This document shows positions 1-8,819 of a stretch of DNA of 64,000 nucleotides, in pieces. Below the pieces are notes generated by a model. The model saw only the letters and a program-made list of their open reading frames with translations. It had not been told where the DNA came from and did not search any database. A program made the position numbers and the translations under genes. Origin of the DNA: Bradyrhizobium sp. CCGUVB1N3 (GTDB taxonomy: Bacteria; Pseudomonadota; Alphaproteobacteria; Rhizobiales; Xanthobacteraceae). The stretch is taken from NCBI RefSeq assembly GCF_024199925.1, contig NZ_JANADR010000002.1:248001-312000 (forward strand). Reading direction: 5' to 3'. Numbering within the stretch: the first letter of the stretch is position 1; each line of letters starts with the position of its first letter.

Positions 1-843
1 ACGCGCGGTCGCGTGACGACGACGGAGGGACCGATTCTGGTGCTCCATGACACGACGGAATTCAGCTTCAAGCGCAACAGGCCGGAACTGATTGGCTTTA
101 CGGGCTTGACCGGCCTTGGAACACACAGAGGAGGTCCTACAGCGGTGCGTACACAGTGCGGCATCCTGATGCATTCGAGCCTCGCCGTGACGACCGAGGG
201 GCTACCGATCGGACTGACGGCGATCAAGTTCTGGACACGCAAGAAGTTCAAGGGGACGACGGCGCTGAAGCGAAAGATCAATCCGACACGTGTTCCGATC
301 GAGCAGAAGGAGAGCATCCGTTGGCTGGAGAATTTACGGCAATCGACCGACCTTCTCGCGGCCCCTGGACGATGTGTTCATATCGGTGATCGCGAGAGCG
401 ACATCTATGAGCTGTTTTGCCTCGCCGAGGAGGTTGGAACGCATTTCCTGGTGCGAACCTGTGTTGATCGGCTTGCCGGAGACGGCAATCATACAATCGC
501 CGACGAAATGGACGAGGTTACGGTCAAAGGCCTACATCGGATCGAGGTCAAGGACGACAAAGGCGATCCGGATGAAGCGCTTCTCGAAATTCGTTTCCGC
601 AAGCTTCGAATTCTGCCGCCGATCGGCAAGCAGAAGAAATATCCCGCACTCACTCTAACCGTGATCCATGCTCAAGAGCGGGGAACGCCGAAGCGGCGAA
701 AGAAGATCGAGTGGAAGCTCCTCACTGATCTCCCGGTCCAATCGCGCAAGGACGCTATTGAGAAGCTCGGATGGTACGCGTTGAGGTGGAAGATCGAAGT
801 CTTCCATAAGATCCTCAAATCGGGCTGCAAGGCGGAGGAAGAC
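1..843 (+). pseudogene. IS4-family (Tn5/IS50-like) transposase, fragment
   Basis: The reading frame is open from the window edge and matches the catalytic core of Tn5-like IS4 transposases. It carries HDTTEF (first Asp region), HIGDRESDIYELF (second Asp region) and WYALRWKIEVFHKILKSG (the Y-R-E signature around the catalytic Glu). After KAEE the frame runs into antisense IS66 sequence, so the C-terminal domain is lost. The N-terminus lies outside the window. This is a dead remnant cut by, or joined to, an IS66 fragment. Confidence 0.85.
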
Positions 844-975
844 AAACAAATGACCGCTGAGCGGATCTTTGTGCAGCACCTCCTGCACTTGGAGCGTCAA
901 CGACGGAAAGCCTCGGCGCATGTCCGTGTAGCCTGTCGCGAGCCACACTCGCGCGCCCGTCGGAACCGGGATCAT
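838..975 (-). pseudogene. tnpB: IS66 tnpB 5' fragment
   Basis: The first 46 or so codons of an IS66 TnpB are present, with the family start ARVWLATGYTDMRRGF and later KDPLSGHLFVF. Homology stops where the IS4 transposase remnant begins. The start codon overlaps the end of the adjacent tnpA, as is normal in IS66 operons. The rest of tnpB and all of tnpC of this copy are missing. Confidence 0.8.
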
Positions 976-1370
976 CGGCGGACCAAAGCATCGAGAACGC
1001 GACGTAGCGCGTCTCCATCAACGTCGCCATCGACCCGGATGCGGTGCCCGCTACCAAGATCAATCTCGATGATGCCCTGGCTCTTGCGTCGACGCGCCGT
1101 CGTCGTCAACGGCGCTTCGGCCACCTCCCGCGGTGGCGCAGACGGCCCAATCTCGACCGGAACAAACGGCGCTATGCTCGCTTCGCCGTGCCTGCAAAGC
1201 TCCTTGCGCCACCTGAACAGCTCGCTCACATGAGGCCCGGCCACGCGAGCCACCTCGGAAACATTGGCGCCGGGCTCGAGCGACGCTGCAACAAGCCGTT
1301 CCTTCTCATCCTGCGACCACCGGCGCCGCCGCTCGACCCATGGTACGCATCCGGCCAGCACCCCGGGCAA
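972..1370 (-). CDS. tnpA: IS66 TnpA (small helix-turn-helix accessory protein)
   Basis: About 132 residues. ERRRRWSQDEKERLVAASL followed by GANVSEVARVAGPHVSELF is the TnpA helix-turn-helix. IIEIDLGSGHRIRVDGDVD is the usual C-terminal strand region before tnpB. TnpA acts with TnpB and TnpC in IS66 transposition. The true start is unclear because this copy abuts the 3' end of another IS66 at about 1371. With tnpB truncated the element is dead, although this frame is intact. Confidence 0.75.
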   Translation of the reverse strand: MPGVLAGCVPWVERRRRWSQDEKERLVAASLEPGANVSEVARVAGPHVSELFRWRKELCRHGEASIAPFVPVEIGPSAPPREVAEAPLTTTARRRKSQGIIEIDLGSGHRIRVDGDVDGDALRRVLDALVRR

Positions 1371-1392
1371 GCGCGCCGGTCTGCCGTGGCGC

Positions 1393-1538
1393 TCAGGCGG
1401 CAGCCGCTTTGGACTGTCCGGTCGCCTTCCAATTCCACGGGAGCAGGTCGGCGACTCTGTTGACAGGGTAATCTGGAAGTCTGGCCAGCACGTCAGCGAG
1501 CCAGGCTTGCGGATCGACGTCGTTCATCTTGCAGGTTT
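1393..1538 (-). pseudogene. tnpC: 3' end of IS66 tnpC, separated by the RIT insertion
   Basis: On the minus strand this reads KMNDVDPQAWLADVLARLP and ends DLLPWNWKATGQSKAAAA with a stop at 1393-1395. This is the standard C-terminus of IS66 TnpC. It continues the tnpC that stops at 4961, where the other half reads AAIYTLIETC. The RIT element and an 8-bp duplication (GCAGGTTT) lie between. Removing bases 1539-4968 restores one continuous TnpC frame. Confidence 0.85.
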
Positions 1539-1658
1539 ATGCCGACTGCCGAACTATGCCGAATGGGCGTTTTTTCCCCGAGATTCACCGTGAGCGGCGT
1601 GTAATCGGCTCGGCATAGTTTGTCTTGTACCTCCGCTTTCAACAGCGGAGGTCAGGGT

Positions 1659-2900
1659 ATGATTGCGAAAGAGTACTTGGGCAGAAGCCGGCTGTACCGG
1701 CGTCTCAGAGGCGGACCGCACGGACTGCTCATCGAGCGCTATGGCGCTCGTCTCGTCGAAGAGGGACTCGTTCGGCACGGCACGTGGCGTTGCCTCAACG
1801 TGGTTGGCGGGCTCCTGAGTTGGATCGCAGGCCGTCGCTTTGGGCTGCTCGATCTCGATGAGCAGGTCGTTGAGCGGTACCTCCGACATCGAGGCGGGAG
1901 GCAGTCTATCCAACCTGGTGACCGGGCCGCGCTCAAGCGATGGCTGTCGGTGCTGCGCGAGGAAGGCGCGATCGCGCCGACTGTGCTGCCGCCTCTCACC
2001 CCGCACGAACGGATCTTCGAGGAGTTCGATGCCTACCTGCGATCAGAGCGCGGGTTGGCCCCGAGGTCCATTGTCCGCCATCTCCCGGTTATCCGCAGGT
2101 TCCTGCACGAGGTGTGCTCCGGCGGCGCCACCGCCCTGTGCAAGATCAGCCAAGAGGACGTGACCCGCTGCATTGAGCGCCACGCCCAGGATTGGAGCCC
2201 GGGAACAGGCAAGGCGATGTGCTGGTCGTTGCGCGCCTTTCTCCGTTACCTCCACTATCGGGGGCTGAACGCGCGCCCGTTGGCGGATTGCGTTCCGTCA
2301 ATGCGGCGATGGAAGCTCGCAACTCTGCCGACCTATCTGCCTGCCGCACAGGTGCGGAAGGCTCTCGACGGTTGCGACCGAAAGACGGTGATGGGACGGC
2401 GCGACTACGCCATTCTGTTGTTGCTGGCCAAGCTCGGCCTGCGGGCCGACGAGGTTGCGACGCTCACGCTCGATGATATTGACTGGCGCGCCAGCGAGAT
2501 ACTCGTTCGCGCCAAGGGCCGACAGCGTGCACGGATGCCGATACCGCCAGACGTTGGCGCGGCCATCGTTGCATATCTGCGCAATGGCCGCCCAAAGTCG
2601 TCGTGCCGACGATTGTTCGTCCGCACACTCGCGCCGCACATCGGGTTTGCTTCCGGATGTGCGATCACCATGATCGCCAAGGCCGCCCTCGATCGCGTTG
2701 GAATCGACGGTTGCGCACACCGCGGCGCCCATATCTTCCGACACAGTCTCGCTACCGAGCTTCTCCGATCTGGCGCGACCTTGTCGGAGATCGGACAGTT
2801 GCTGCGGCACGAGAACCACGACACTACCCGGATTTACGCGAAGGTCGATATTGATGCGTTGAGAACATTGAGCCTGCCCTGGCCGGGAGGCGTGCAATGA
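1659..2900 (+). CDS. RIT tyrosine recombinase, first gene
   Basis: About 413 residues from ATG 1659, chosen because GGAGG lies 8 bp upstream; the frame is open to 1620. It has an N-terminal SAM-like core-binding domain and a C-terminal catalytic domain. The first Arg is in LGLRADEVATLTLDDIDW, HxxR is in HIFRHSLATELL, then comes LRHENHDTTRIYAKVD with the His and the nucleophilic Tyr. Its stop overlaps the start of the next gene by ATGA. The trio is thought to act together in RIT excision and integration; individual roles are not settled. Confidence 0.9.
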   Translation: MIAKEYLGRSRLYRRLRGGPHGLLIERYGARLVEEGLVRHGTWRCLNVVGGLLSWIAGRRFGLLDLDEQVVERYLRHRGGRQSIQPGDRAALKRWLSVLREEGAIAPTVLPPLTPHERIFEEFDAYLRSERGLAPRSIVRHLPVIRRFLHEVCSGGATALCKISQEDVTRCIERHAQDWSPGTGKAMCWSLRAFLRYLHYRGLNARPLADCVPSMRRWKLATLPTYLPAAQVRKALDGCDRKTVMGRRDYAILLLLAKLGLRADEVATLTLDDIDWRASEILVRAKGRQRARMPIPPDVGAAIVAYLRNGRPKSSCRRLFVRTLAPHIGFASGCAITMIAKAALDRVGIDGCAHRGAHIFRHSLATELLRSGATLSEIGQLLRHENHDTTRIYAKVDIDALRTLSLPWPGGVQ

Positions 2901-3823
2901 CCAATCTGCGCGCCGCACTCGATAAGTACCTGAGCATGCGCAAGGGGTTTGGATACAAGTACGAGCACCAGACCCGTCGGCTCGCCGACTTCGTCGCCTT
3001 CATGGAGAAGCGCAAAGCCAGGATCATCACGACGAAGCTGGCATTGGAATGGGCAACGCTGCCGCCCGATCGTCATGCATCCTGGGCGCTGCGATTGAGC
3101 GACGTCCGCGGGTTCGCGCGCCATGTCGCCAACTTCGATCCGAGAACGGAGGTACCGCCCGTCGGCATGCTGCCCGGATGGAAGCGCGCCAAGCCTTATG
3201 TCTACAGCGACGCGGAGATCGATGCGTTGCTGACGGCAGCGCTGGCTCTGCCGCCAGCGGGCGGGCTGCGCCGATGGACCTACCATACCCTGTTCGGGCT
3301 GATCGCGGTGACGGGCATGCGTATATCCGAGGCGATGGGCCTGGAGCGTGATGACGTCGACCTCGACGCCGGCGTGCTGACGGTCCGGCTGACCAAGTTC
3401 GGCAAGTCGCGGCTCGTGCCATTGCATCCGACGACGACAACTGCGTTGCGCGACTACGCCCACCGGCGCGACGCGATGCTCGGATCACGCTGCGGCTCGA
3501 CCTTCTTCGTTGCCGAACAGGGAGGCCGCTTGCTGCACCAGTACGTTCATCGCGTCTTCTGGCGATTGTCCCGAGAGATCGGGCTGCGGCGCCCAGGTGA
3601 TCGTACCGGGCCACGCGTGCACGACTTCCGTCATCGCTTCGCCATCCGGACGCTGCTCGACTGGTATCGCGAAGGCAAGGACGTCGAGCAGCAACTCCCA
3701 GTGCTCTCCACTTACCTCGGCCACGCCTGCGTGCGTGATACCTATTGGTATCTCTCGGCCTGCCCCGAGTTGATGGAAGAAGCGGCGCGGCGTCTCGATC
3801 GGCGGTGGGAGGTGACACCATGA
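2897..3823 (+). CDS. RIT tyrosine recombinase, second gene
   Basis: 308 residues, coupled by a 4-bp ATGA overlap to both neighbours. Catalytic signatures are TGMRISEAMGLERDDVDL (first Arg), HDFRHRFAIRTLL (HxxR), LGHACVRDTYWYL (His and Tyr). The extra loop LLDWYREGKDVEQQLPVLS between HxxR and LGH is typical of the middle RIT recombinase. It appears intact. Confidence 0.9.
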   Translation: MTNLRAALDKYLSMRKGFGYKYEHQTRRLADFVAFMEKRKARIITTKLALEWATLPPDRHASWALRLSDVRGFARHVANFDPRTEVPPVGMLPGWKRAKPYVYSDAEIDALLTAALALPPAGGLRRWTYHTLFGLIAVTGMRISEAMGLERDDVDLDAGVLTVRLTKFGKSRLVPLHPTTTTALRDYAHRRDAMLGSRCGSTFFVAEQGGRLLHQYVHRVFWRLSREIGLRRPGDRTGPRVHDFRHRFAIRTLLDWYREGKDVEQQLPVLSTYLGHACVRDTYWYLSACPELMEEAARRLDRRWEVTP

Positions 3824-4821
3824 AGCCCGCCTGCAATGTCGCCACGTTGATCGAGCGCTTCTTCACCGAGCGCCTCATGCGCCAGCGCAATGTTAGCGCC
3901 AACACGATCGCCTCCTACAGGGACACGTTCCGGCTGCTGTTCATGTTCGCACAGGTGCGGCTGCGGAAGCTCCCATCGGCCCTGACGCTCACCGATTTGG
4001 ACGCAACGTTCATCGGCGCGTTCCTAACCGATCTCGAGGTAAAGCGCCGCGCCGGCGCGAAGACGCGTAACCTGCGTCTGACTGCTATCCGATCCTTCTT
4101 CAGGTTCGTGTCCTTCGAGGAGCCGGCACACAGTGCGCTGATCCAGCGCGTGCTCGCTATACCGAGCAAGCGCCACGATAAGCGACAGGTGCACTTCCTG
4201 ACGCGTCCCGAGATCGAGGCGGTTCTCGCAGCGCCCGATCGAACGACGTGGCTTGGCCGCCGTGATCACACCTTGCTGCTGGTCGCGGCCCAGACGGGCT
4301 TACGCCTCTCCGAGCTGACTGGCCTTGACCGGGATGCCGTCCACCTCGGGTCTGGCGCACACGTACGATGCGTCGGTAAAGGGCGGAAGGAGCGGACCAC
4401 TCCGCTGACCACACTCGCTCGGTGTGCGCTCCAGGCATGGCTCAAGGAACCGTTACGGAAAGGAGCAACAGCGTTGTTCCCCAACGTGCACGGGGGCCGG
4501 CTCAGTGCCGACAGCGTCCAGTCGCTGCTGGGAAAGCATGTTCGTGTCGCTCACAAGAGTTGCCCGTCTTTGAAGGCCAAGAGCGTGTCACCGCATGTGC
4601 TGAGGCACAGCGCTGCGATGGAACTGCTGCAAGCCGGCGTCGACTGCTCCGTGATCGCGCTGTGGCTCGGTCATGAATCGGTCGAGACGACGCAGACGTA
4701 CCTGCACGCCCACCTCGCCCTCAAGGAAGCTGCCCTGGCGAGGCTTAAGCCGTACGAGCGCGGCAAGCGAACCCGCTTCCAGCCGAACGACCGCCTGCTC
4801 GCCTTCCTAGAGGCGCTCTGA
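3820..4821 (+). CDS. RIT tyrosine recombinase, third gene
   Basis: 333 residues from ATG 3820 (MKPACNVATLIERFF), overlapping the preceding stop. It has an N-terminal SAM-like domain (RNVSANTIASYRDTFRLLF), then TGLRLSELTGLDRDAVHL, HVLRHSAAMELLQAG and LGHESVETTQTYLHA. All XerC/D-type catalytic residues are present, so the trio looks functional. About 80 bp separate its stop from the right inverted repeat. Confidence 0.9.
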   Translation: MKPACNVATLIERFFTERLMRQRNVSANTIASYRDTFRLLFMFAQVRLRKLPSALTLTDLDATFIGAFLTDLEVKRRAGAKTRNLRLTAIRSFFRFVSFEEPAHSALIQRVLAIPSKRHDKRQVHFLTRPEIEAVLAAPDRTTWLGRRDHTLLLVAAQTGLRLSELTGLDRDAVHLGSGAHVRCVGKGRKERTTPLTTLARCALQAWLKEPLRKGATALFPNVHGGRLSADSVQSLLGKHVRVAHKSCPSLKAKSVSPHVLRHSAAMELLQAGVDCSVIALWLGHESVETTQTYLHAHLALKEAALARLKPYERGKRTRFQPNDRLLAFLEAL

Positions 4822-4903
4822 ACGACCAGACTATGCCGAATGGAATGGGGCAACCGTGCACGCGATCGACGGTGCCAGCGTGACAACGACGTGCCATACC
4901 GGA

Positions 4904-4968
4904 CCCGTTCGGCATAGTTCGGCGGGCGGCATAAACCTGCCTATGCCGAGTGCGGCATAGGCAGGTTT
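4904..4968. repeat. RIT right end: inverted repeat plus 36-bp palindrome
   Basis: Bases 4904-4932 are the reverse complement of the left end (1539-1567) with about four mismatches. Bases 4933-4968 form a perfect inverted repeat: AAACCTGCCTATGCCG, AGTG, CGGCATAGGCAGGTTT. The palindrome contains the target sequence GCAGGTTT and its inverse. It is absent from the left end, so the element is asymmetric. Confidence 0.85.
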
Positions 4969-6409
4969 CGATCAACGTATAGATGGCGGCGGCGCGATGG
5001 CCGCCAGCGTCTGAACCGGCGAATGTCCAATTTCGTCTTCCGACGGCCACACCGCGTAACGCTCGTTCGGCAGCGTTGTTCGAGAGGCAGATGCGACCGT
5101 CGTCCAGGAAGCGAGTGAACGCCGCCCAGCGGTTGAGCAGGTAGTTGATCGCCTTTGCGGTATCATTGCCTGAGGAGAGCAAGGTCCGCTGCTGGCGCAT
5201 CCAGATCTCGAGATCAGCAACGATCGACGCGGACTTCTCTCGACGTACCGCAAGCCGCTGTTCTGGCGTTTTGCCGTTGATGGTGCGCTCGATCTCGAAC
5301 AGGATATCGATGCGTCGCACGGCCTCGCTGGCAATCGGCGCCTCTCCAGATTTCGCCAGATCAAAGAACTTTCTGCGGCCGTGGCTCCAGCAGGCCGCTT
5401 CAAGGATTGGAGCCGGCTTTCTTTGGGCCTTGTAGAGCTGGTTATATCCATCAAAGGCGTCGGCCTGCATGAGGCCCACATAGCCGGCAAGATGGTTTTG
5501 CGGATGCTCTCCAGCTCGGTTGCGTGAGTCGTAGAACAGGGCCGCCGGCGGATCTGTGCCGCCAAACGGCCGATCATCGCGAACATAGGTCCAGATCCGG
5601 CCGGTAACCGTCTTAAGCTTGGCCAGTACCGGTACCGTCGTATCGTCGGCGTGGATGCGTTCCGCGCTCATGACGTGGATCCGGATGGCCTCAATAATGG
5701 GATCGAGTGCTACCACGCAGGCGCCGACCCGATCCGCCAGGGTCGAGACGTCGATCTCGATCCCCTCACGAGCATAAGTCTTGCTCTGCCGGTTCAACGG
5801 CTGATGCAGCAGGAACTTGTTGACCAGCACCATCGCCAGCAGGTTCGGCCCGGCAAAGCCTCGCGGGATCGGATGGGAGGGCGCCGGCGCCTCTGTGATC
5901 GCCTCGCAATCTCGGCAGGAGAACTTTTCGCGGACATGCTCGATAACCTTCCAGCGCCGCGGCTCGCATTCCAGGGTCTTCGACACCACCTCGCCGAGCT
6001 TGTGCAACCGTTCACTGCCGCACTTGCCACACGCGCAAGGCATGGGTTCGACGATACGTTCGACCGGCAGGTTATCCGGTAGGGGGCGTCGCGCCGGCCG
6101 TGGATTTTGCGCGTGCTTCTGTTTGGCGGCTTCCGGCGCTGCGAACTCGGCTTTGGTTTCCTGCTCCGCCTGAGTCTCTTCAAGATCCTCGATGGCGAGT
6201 TCGAGCTGCTCGACCAGCAGCTTGCCGCGCTCAGAAGATTGCCCGAACTGTTCACGCCGTGCCTTGGCCAGCATCAGCTTCAGCCGCTCGATCTCCAGCC
6301 GGCCGACGGTCACCTCGCTCTTCGCCAGCGTCAACTGCTCGCGCTGCGCAAGGATCATCGCGTGTGCTGCGGCAAGGTCGGTGGGAAGCTGATCGGAGGG
6401 CGTCGTCAC
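4961..6409 (-). pseudogene. tnpC: IS66 tnpC transposase, interrupted by the RIT element
   Basis: TnpC is the DDE transposase of IS66. This 5' part covers about 480 residues: an N-terminal coiled coil, zinc-finger-like CACGKCGSERLHKLGE, HADDTTVPVLA (first Asp), LMQADAFDGYNQLY (second Asp) and ISLSNNAAERALRGVAVGRRNW-type sequence (catalytic Glu region). It stops at the RIT junction after LIETC; the remainder is at 1393-1538. The frame then reads through RIT DNA to 4745, adding foreign residues. Not functional as it stands. Confidence 0.88.
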
Positions 6410-6479
6410 GAGGACGAATCAACCATATTCCCCGCAAAAAATCCCGCCGGATTCCTGCCGTGAGTCAAAGAGCCACAGC

Positions 6480-6827
6480 TTAACCGGAAGCCTGTGGACG
6501 CCAGGTTGCCTGCGGCATCCGCCAGTCGATGCCGGACAGCAGATAGGAGAGCTGCGCAACGCTGATCGTCACAACGCCGTCTGCCAGTGATGGCCACAAA
6601 AAGCGGCCGCGTTCCAGCCGCTTCGTGAACAGACACGCGCCCTGGCCATCATGCCAAATAATTTTGATCAGGTCGCCGCGGCGGCCCCTAAAAACGTAGA
6701 GATCACCAGCATGCGGATCACGCTTCAAGCTCTCCTGGACCAGACGCGCAAGGCTCGGGAAGCCGCGGCGCATATCGGTGTGGCCGGTCGCAAGCCACAC
6801 CCGCACATTACCCGGTATGGCAATCAT
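6480..6827 (-). CDS. tnpB: IS66 TnpB accessory protein
   Basis: 115 residues with the family signature VRVWLATGHTDMRRGFPSLA, then DPHAGDLYVFRGRRGDLIK and KRLERGRFLWP. It is full length and overlaps tnpA by 4 bp. TnpB is required for IS66 transposition; its biochemical role is not firmly known. It belongs to the IS66 copy whose tnpC is split by the RIT element. Confidence 0.9.
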   Translation of the reverse strand: MIAIPGNVRVWLATGHTDMRRGFPSLARLVQESLKRDPHAGDLYVFRGRRGDLIKIIWHDGQGACLFTKRLERGRFLWPSLADGVVTISVAQLSYLLSGIDWRMPQATWRPQASG

Positions 6828-7219
6828 CGGCGCTCAAGCACCTCGAGGACCCGCGCCAGCGCTTCTGGATCGACGTGCGCGTCCACTCGGATGCGTCGCC
6901 GGTTGCCAAGGTCGATCTCGATCAATCCAATACGCGCGGCCACCACAGACCGCCCTCGGCTATCACCCGCAGGTAAAAGCTTCGGAGTTTCCTCCGCTTC
7001 CGTGGCGGCGATCTGCACCGGCGCAAAAGATGGTACGACCTGCTCGGATGTCCGCGCTTGTCGACGCCAGGTAAACACCAGGCTGGCCGCTACTCCGTTG
7101 CGACGCGCAACCGCAGTCACCTTTGCGCCCGGCGCCAACGTCTCCTCGACAATCCGCGCCTTGTCATCCTGCGACCAGCGCCGCCGCCGCTCCAGCCCGC
7201 CCAAAACCTCGACCCGCAT
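6824..7219 (-). CDS. tnpA: IS66 TnpA accessory protein
   Basis: 131 residues. ERRRRWSQDDKARIVEETL and VTAVARRNGVAASLVFTWR form the helix-turn-helix. IEIDLGNRRRIRVDAHVDPE is the conserved C-terminal stretch. First gene of the tnpA-tnpB-tnpC set, read right to left. The outer end of this IS66 copy is somewhere in 7220-7260; I could not fix the terminal repeat. Confidence 0.88.
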   Translation of the reverse strand: MRVEVLGGLERRRRWSQDDKARIVEETLAPGAKVTAVARRNGVAASLVFTWRRQARTSEQVVPSFAPVQIAATEAEETPKLLPAGDSRGRSVVAARIGLIEIDLGNRRRIRVDAHVDPEALARVLEVLERR

Positions 7220-7350
7220 CGCCTGATGACCTTAAAGCTAGACTTAAGGTCACACGCTTGACCAATTACAGCGCCTCAGACAAGACGGCGCCCGTCGGAT
7301 GCGTACGACCCATGTGATCACCTCCGCCCTCGAAATCGTCATAGCGCTTC

Positions 7351-7370
7351 TCCTAGGATTACCCCTAGGA
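7351..7370. other. Small palindrome in the gap between IS66 and the first border
   Basis: TCCTAGG and CCTAGGA are separated by ATTACC, a perfect 7-bp stem. It lies in a gene-free stretch (7220-7497) in which I recognise no gene. A second short hairpin, GTTAC-AGAT-GTAAC, is at about 7466. Function unknown. Confidence 0.4.
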
Positions 7371-7483
7371 CCTGCAGCGATCGCGTTCATCAAACAAGGC
7401 GGCCCTCAATGGAGGGATACGATACAGCGGCAGCCGCTTCATGCCTAAACGGTCCAACGAGCGCCGTTACAGATGTAACCACG

Positions 7484-7503
7484 CACAAACACACGAAAGC
7501 GAC
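7484..7503 (-). promoter_or_regulatory. Overdrive-like sequence beside border 1
   Basis: On the minus strand this reads GTCGCTTTCGTGTGTTTGTG. The Agrobacterium overdrive enhancer, which lies just outside the right border, has the core AAGTCGCTGTGTATGTTTGT as I recall it. Shared parts are GTCGCT and TGTTTGT-like sequence, on the expected outer side of the repeat. The resemblance is suggestive, not proof. Confidence 0.4.
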
Positions 7504-7522
7504 AAAGCCATATATCCTGCCG
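7498..7522 (-). repeat. T-DNA border-like repeat 1 (left part conserved)
   Basis: On the minus strand it begins CGGCAGGATATAT, identical to the first 13 bases of Agrobacterium T-DNA borders, which contain the VirD2 nick region. The right part is GGCTTT then GTCGCT, where borders have GTAAAC, so only GT agrees. It is preceded by a run of GGC triplets, as are the other three copies. Orientation is the same as the other borders. It would be the right border of the first T-DNA-like segment. Confidence 0.65.
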
Positions 7523-7654
7523 CCGCCGCCGTGTCCTGAACCAGACGTTAAGATCGCCTAGTGATTTGCCCGAAGGACCTCATGCCGTGGCGATTCCGCA
7601 CAATTTGCACATCTCACGCAATTTCTGATGTTACGGCTACAGCGAAGTATCTTT

Positions 7655-7662
7655 TATTTATA
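7655..7662 (+). promoter_or_regulatory. Eukaryote-type TATA box for gene A
   Basis: TATTTATA lies 82 bp before ATG 7744. No other ATG intervenes, so the first-ATG rule of eukaryotic translation would select 7744. There is no Shine-Dalgarno-like sequence before that ATG (CCCCGATTACCATT). This layout fits T-DNA genes, which are transcribed in the plant. The assignment is inference from sequence alone. Confidence 0.45.
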
Positions 7663-7743
7663 GGGCTCTCTTGTTTGAACCAACGTTCAGAGCAAGTGTG
7701 GCTTGCCTATCGCCTTGCTTTTCGTTTCACCCCGATTACCATT

Positions 7744-8412
7744 ATGGATCTTCCATATCGGCGCCCAACCCTTTGGACTCCGATCCGCAACCTCAGTCCC
7801 TGCTATCGATCTACTTTGGAAGGGCGCATCGATGAACGTGTGGACCACTATAACAACGTTAACATCGGCTTCCGCAGGCACGTATTGACCGCCCAACGTA
7901 TGTGGGTTCGGGCCGTCGGGCAGGCTGTTGGGTTTGACCCTGACTACTTCGATGAAACTCCCGATAGCTTTTTTACAGACCGCGACCTTAATCGTGACCT
8001 TTTGGAGGAATTCTTTGACTATCCTTGCATGAATGACCCATCAGACGGCGTCTTAGAGCGCCTCGCGTCGAGGTTCCGGTACATCTATATGCCGGAAGAC
8101 AGCGCAAGAGCATGTTGCGAACAGCAAAGCCTCAATCCCATTCCAGGTTGGATGCGCTTTACCGCTGATGGTCGCTCCAGAACATTGCTGGTCGACATCG
8201 AACCCTATTCCGCAACCCATACTATCGCAGACATTGTGGCAAAGTATCACGCGGTTGGATGCGATCAAGTCGTGGGGACTGATCTTCAATGTTGCCTTGT
8301 TGTGCCCGATACAGATTGGATCCATTATGATGTCGATGATGATTTGTATATGCGCTCCTGGTTTGGCTCCTTTGATGTGGTGGCCATCTCCCCTGTGCTG
8401 CTCGATCCATAA
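7744..8412 (+). CDS. Gene A: unrecognised 222-residue protein in the T-DNA-like segment
   Basis: I do not recognise this protein. From ATG 7744 it is acidic, with no signal peptide or clear membrane segment. The open frame extends to GTG 7561, but the ATG fits the TATA box and first-ATG layout. Its C-terminal half has a stretch RFRYIYMPEDSARACCEQQS matching genes B and C (YVYMSQADARLCVQTRS and YFYMSEDAARTCVASRS). It also ends in a similar way (FDVVAISP against FDVVSWGQ). The last 60 residues are related to the fragment at 9230-9407. A plant-type poly(A) signal follows. Possible role: a protein expressed in the host after transfer. Confidence 0.6.
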   Translation: MDLPYRRPTLWTPIRNLSPCYRSTLEGRIDERVDHYNNVNIGFRRHVLTAQRMWVRAVGQAVGFDPDYFDETPDSFFTDRDLNRDLLEEFFDYPCMNDPSDGVLERLASRFRYIYMPEDSARACCEQQSLNPIPGWMRFTADGRSRTLLVDIEPYSATHTIADIVAKYHAVGCDQVVGTDLQCCLVVPDTDWIHYDVDDDLYMRSWFGSFDVVAISPVLLDP

Positions 8413-8581
8413 CCATCAGGAGGAAAAAGAACAGTGGCCACCGTAGGACTTGGCTTGTCAGGGGATGTTATTCCCCGCCCTGTGTTGTGCTTTCTACGTT
8501 ATTACGTTTTTCATTTCATGTCCTGTTGTCGTAGGCGTCTTTGTGCCACCCAGCATGTGTACTGTTGACTGTTTATATGGC

Positions 8582-8587
8582 AATAAA
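8582..8587 (+). promoter_or_regulatory. Poly(A)-signal-like AATAAA downstream of gene A
   Basis: AATAAA sits 170 bp after the gene A stop, in GGCAATAAAGCC. It is preceded by TG-rich tracts (TGTGTACTGTTGACTG) resembling plant far-upstream elements. No bacterial terminator hairpin is evident after the stop. The rest of 8413-8819 has no gene I can support. Its T/G-rich sequence is echoed at 9511-9600 and 12241-12360. Confidence 0.4.
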
Positions 8588-8819
8588 GCCAAGCGATTTC
8601 TTGTCTTGTGTGTGCTTTGCCCCCACCTTGTCATGTCTTCTCGTTGGTTTGCTTAATGCGTGTCCCGGGCGGGATGGTGATACTTGTTGGGGTAATAAGC
8701 CGATGCGTTTCCAGCCTACTGTTGCAGTTCTTGTTTTCGTTAGTTGTGTTTGTTTTGGTGCCCTTGGCGTCAAGTCGTTGAACGAGTGCCTTTATTTCCG
8801 GCCCGGCGTTTTTTATTTC

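Larger units (their letters stand above)
1539..4960 (+). mobile_element. RIT element (recombinases in trio) inserted in IS66 tnpC
   Basis: Three overlapping tyrosine recombinase genes on one strand are bounded by imperfect inverted repeats of about 29 bp. The left repeat is 1539-1567 and the right is 4904-4932; both contain GAACTATGCCGAA. GCAGGTTT flanks the element at 1531-1538 and 4961-4968. This is the known architecture of RIT elements, which often sit inside other mobile DNA. The right end carries an extra 28 bp that makes a larger palindrome. Confidence 0.88.
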
